Of a stretch of DNA of 64,000 nt, positions 61,837-64,000 are shown one piece after another. A program made the translations under genes and the position numbers. A model generated the notes under the pieces. The model made no database searches. It was not told where the DNA came from and saw only the letters and a program-made list of their open reading frames with translations. Origin of the DNA: Mesorhizobium sp. (GTDB taxonomy: Bacteria > Pseudomonadota > Alphaproteobacteria > Rhizobiales > Rhizobiaceae); NCBI GenBank assembly GCA_004020875.1, contig SAPZ01000010.1, positions 156,371 to 220,370 on the forward strand, written 5' to 3'. How positions within the stretch are numbered: the first letter of the stretch is position 1; every line of letters starts with the position of its first letter.

Positions 61837-63000
61837 ATGACGACGAAGATGAAGATCACCGCTATCAAGCCCTACCCGGTGTGGGTGGGGACCCGTAACC
61901 AGATGCTCGTCAAGGTCGAGACCGACCAGGGCATCTTCGGCTGGGGCGAGAGCGGCTTGAGCGGTCGCGAGAAGGCCGTGGCTGGCGCGGTCGAGCACTA
62001 TCGCGAATTTCTCATCGGCCGCGATGCCATGCAGATCGGTCGGATCTGGCAAGAACTCTATCGCAGCCAATATTTCGAAGGCGGGCGGGTTCTGCAGGCA
62101 GCGATCTCCGCCATTGACATCGCCCTTCACGACATCAAGGGCAAGGCGCTGGGGGTGCCGGTCTACGAGTTGCTTGGCGGCAAGCAGCGCGACCGCGTTC
62201 CCACCTTCGCCTCTACCGGAGACGAGGCCGAGGGCGACGCGGCCATCGAACGGGCGAGCGAACTGCTCGCCGAAGGATGGCAGGCGATCCGCTTCTTCCC
62301 CGCCGGGCAGAGCAGCAAGGACATTTTCGAGCCGCGCGGGTCGATCGGTCCTACCGCGGGCATGCTGAACAAGGCCCGCGAGGCGCTGGGGGACGAGGTC
62401 GTGCTTGGCATCGATTATCATCATCGGCTGTCCGTGGCCGAGGCGGCGAGCTTCTGCGGCAAGCTTGGCCGCGGCGTGCTCGATTTCCTCGAGGAGCCGA
62501 TCCGCGACGAGACGCCGGAGGCCTATGAGAGCCTGCGCAGGATGACCGACATCCCCTTCGCCATCGGCGAGGAGTTTGCCAGCAAGTGGCAGTTCCTGCC
62601 CTACATCGAGCGCGGCATCCACCAGTTCAACCGGCTCGATGTGTGCAATGTCGGCGGCCTCACCGAGGCTATGAAGGTCGCCGGCTGGAGCGAGGCGCAT
62701 TATGTGGACCTGATGCCGCACAATCCACTTGGTCCGGTGTGCACGGCCGCGACCATCCATCTGGGCGCCGCGGTGCCGAACTTCGCCTGGCTCGAAACCA
62801 GGGTGCCCGAGAAGAAGCTGGGCTTCGACAACTCCGAGTTCTTCCCCGTGCAACCACGGCTGGACGGCACCCATTACCCGGTCGGCGACCAGCCCGGGCT
62901 CGGCGTCGAGGTCAACGAGGCCGAGATCGAAGCGCAGAGCTTTCGCTTCTGGGAAGCGCCGCATCTCAAGCGCCGCGACGGTTCCGTCACCAACTGGTAA
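61837..63000 (+). CDS. enolase-superfamily dehydratase (GalD-like), copy 5
   Basis: 387 residues; an alternative ATG at 61849 would start directly at MKITAIKPYP. Metal ligands Asp193, Glu219 (LEEP), Glu245 (GEE), with His195 (DYHH) and His295 (MPHN) as likely bases, the DxH aldonate-dehydratase pattern. The usual KxK/KxD Lys is replaced: the strand reads IRFFPAG. It is co-transcribed with a CUT1 ABC importer and an RraA-type aldolase, which supports import, dehydration, cleavage of one sugar acid. Confidence 0.92.
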   Translation: MTTKMKITAIKPYPVWVGTRNQMLVKVETDQGIFGWGESGLSGREKAVAGAVEHYREFLIGRDAMQIGRIWQELYRSQYFEGGRVLQAAISAIDIALHDIKGKALGVPVYELLGGKQRDRVPTFASTGDEAEGDAAIERASELLAEGWQAIRFFPAGQSSKDIFEPRGSIGPTAGMLNKAREALGDEVVLGIDYHHRLSVAEAASFCGKLGRGVLDFLEEPIRDETPEAYESLRRMTDIPFAIGEEFASKWQFLPYIERGIHQFNRLDVCNVGGLTEAMKVAGWSEAHYVDLMPHNPLGPVCTAATIHLGAAVPNFAWLETRVPEKKLGFDNSEFFPVQPRLDGTHYPVGDQPGLGVEVNEAEIEAQSFRFWEAPHLKRRDGSVTNW

Positions 63001-63024
63001 TTCCATCTCATCCGGAGTCCGACA

Positions 63025-63759
63025 ATGACGCATACAACCGACATCAAACGACCGTCCAAGGACCTGATCGAAGCACTAAAGGAGATCGGCGCCGCGACAG
63101 TTGCCGGCACGCTCGGCCATATGGGTTTTCGCAGCCCGCACATGGTCGGCCCGGTCGCGCAGAACCATGGCAAATCGATCGTCGGACCGGCGCTGACGCT
63201 GCAGTTTCTACCGCAGCGGCCGGACCTCTTCAACGAAGGCGAATATGCCGATCCGGAAACGCAGTTGCACCGGCATGTGCTCTATCACGCGCAGGAGGGC
63301 GACGTGGTCGTTGTGGACGCGCGCGGCGACATGAGGTCAGGCGTCTTCGGCGATATGATGTCGACCTATTTCAAGGGCCGGGGCGGCGCGGGCATCATCA
63401 TCGATGGATGCATGCGCGACCGGCCCAACGTCGAGAAGCTCGATCTGCCGCTATGGCTGCGCGGCTGGACGCCCAACTATCATGTGCAGACCAGCATTTA
63501 TCCCAATGCCGTCAACGTGCCGATCGCCTGCGGCGGTGTCACGGTGATCCCCGGCGACATCATCGTCGCCGACGATGACGGGGCGGTGGTGGTTCCCGTC
63601 TCGATGGCGCCCATGGTGATCGAGGAGGCCCAGAAGCACCACGATTGGGAAGAGTTCTCCCGGGAGAAGCTCATGCAGGGCGCGCCCTTGCAGCGCTATT
63701 ATCCGCTGCACGATGATGCCCGCGGTGAGTATGAAGCGTGGCGCCAAACAAGGCGTTAG
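63025..63759 (+). CDS. RraA-family protein (HMG/CHA aldolase-like), copy 2
   Basis: 244 residues. The aldolase pair is Arg131-Asp132 in IDGCMRD, and VVVDARGD and VIPGDIIVADDDG are present. It is close in sequence to the copy at 43562 over most of its length. It follows the enolase-fold gene by 24 bp in the CUT1 operon. RraA-fold aldolases cleave 4-hydroxy-2-oxo acids to pyruvate plus an aldehyde or ketone, so this enzyme could split the 2-keto-3-deoxyaldonate made by copy 5. Confidence 0.88.
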   Translation: MTHTTDIKRPSKDLIEALKEIGAATVAGTLGHMGFRSPHMVGPVAQNHGKSIVGPALTLQFLPQRPDLFNEGEYADPETQLHRHVLYHAQEGDVVVVDARGDMRSGVFGDMMSTYFKGRGGAGIIIDGCMRDRPNVEKLDLPLWLRGWTPNYHVQTSIYPNAVNVPIACGGVTVIPGDIIVADDDGAVVVPVSMAPMVIEEAQKHHDWEEFSREKLMQGAPLQRYYPLHDDARGEYEAWRQTRR

Positions 63760-63896
63760 CGGAGCCGAGCCAACGAAGGAACACAACCATCGTCACTTGG
63801 AGCGATGCAGCAAGCTAGTCTAGACGGAACGAGATAGCGCCATTTGGTATGACGCGACGCGCGCTCGTGCCTGTTGGATCGGCGGCGATCGAAGCC
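63760..63896. other. intergenic stretch after RraA
   Basis: No reading frame or clear terminator seen. It separates the CUT1 operon from the element that begins at about 63897. Confidence 0.4.
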
Positions 63897-64000
63897 TAGC
63901 AGGCTGCGGAAAAACTCTTTCGTCTGGGGCCAGTCCGTGATTCGATCCGCCGGAGAGATTGGAGGATGAGATGCGCGGTGGAGATGATGGGACGGAAGGT
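63897..64000 (+). mobile_element. left end of an IS1182-like insertion sequence, cut by window
   Basis: The sequence from about 63897 begins CTAGCAGGCTGCGGAAAAAC, the kind of terminal sequence I recall for IS1182-family elements. It is followed after some 70 bp by a ribosome site and tandem ATGs (63984, 63987) opening MMGRKV, the start I recall for IS1182 transposases. Only the first few codons are in the window. Exact end and target duplication cannot be fixed. Family name rests on memory of these two features. Confidence 0.45.

Noticed and set aside
61624-63033. 469-residue minus-strand frame opposite the enolase-fold gene
   Set aside because: Antisense shadow with no recognisable domain.
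1-64000. tRNA, rRNA and CRISPR arrays
   Set aside because: No cloverleaf-like run, rRNA block or regularly spaced direct repeats were seen while reading the window.

Overview
The window looks like a chromosome or megaplasmid segment of an alphaproteobacterium of the order Rhizobiales, most like Mesorhizobium or a relative. Reasons: GC-rich coding DNA, tight gene packing, many binding-protein-dependent transporters with GntR regulators, and short hairpin repeats of a type I associate with that group (for example at 1027-1125 and 58712-58760). I found no rRNA, tRNA or CRISPR array. About 56 protein genes can be supported.

Layout. 1-812 is the 5' part of a MetQ-type methionine-binding protein. 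1125-4128 is a three-gene operon of a family-3 binding protein, a divergent DAACS carrier and an Asp/Glu racemase. 4326-12914 holds ordinary functions: an SDR, AnmK, a GNAT, an MFS pump with a divergent Lrp regulator, a membrane protein, a methyltransferase, a LysR regulator, and an XRE regulator divergent from a reductase. 12962-19191 is a branched-chain-type ABC transporter with a hydantoin-racemase-like enzyme and an FCD GntR regulator. 19961-21457 is a histidine-ammonia-lyase homologue that lacks the Ala-Ser-Gly triad forming the MIO cofactor.

21511-37036 is the most interesting block. An eight-gene sugar-type operon (SDR, class II aldolase, ribose-type ABC importer, PfkB kinase, SDR) and a six-gene acyl-CoA operon (acetoacetyl-CoA synthetase-like ligase, thiolase-fold protein without the catalytic Cys, DUF35 protein, MaoC hydratase, MFS carrier, HutC/GntR regulator) share a palindromic operator, TGGTTATAACCA. 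A classical thiolase is divergent from the second copy. This suggests one regulon that imports a sugar-like compound and converts part of it to acyl-CoA units.

37139-42350 is an HlyD/RbbA/YhhJ-type exporter operon preceded by a perfect FNR/FixK box. 42459-63759 is a sugar-acid region: two CUT1 ABC importers, two RraA-type aldolases, five enolase-superfamily (mandelate racemase-like) enzymes, an aldo/keto reductase, an epimerase/dehydrogenase, a NIPSNAP protein and two FCD GntR regulators. A plausible theme is dehydration of aldonates by the enolase-fold enzymes followed by retro-aldol cleavage by RraA-type enzymes. From about 63897 the sequence appears to enter an IS1182-like insertion sequence that is cut by the window end.
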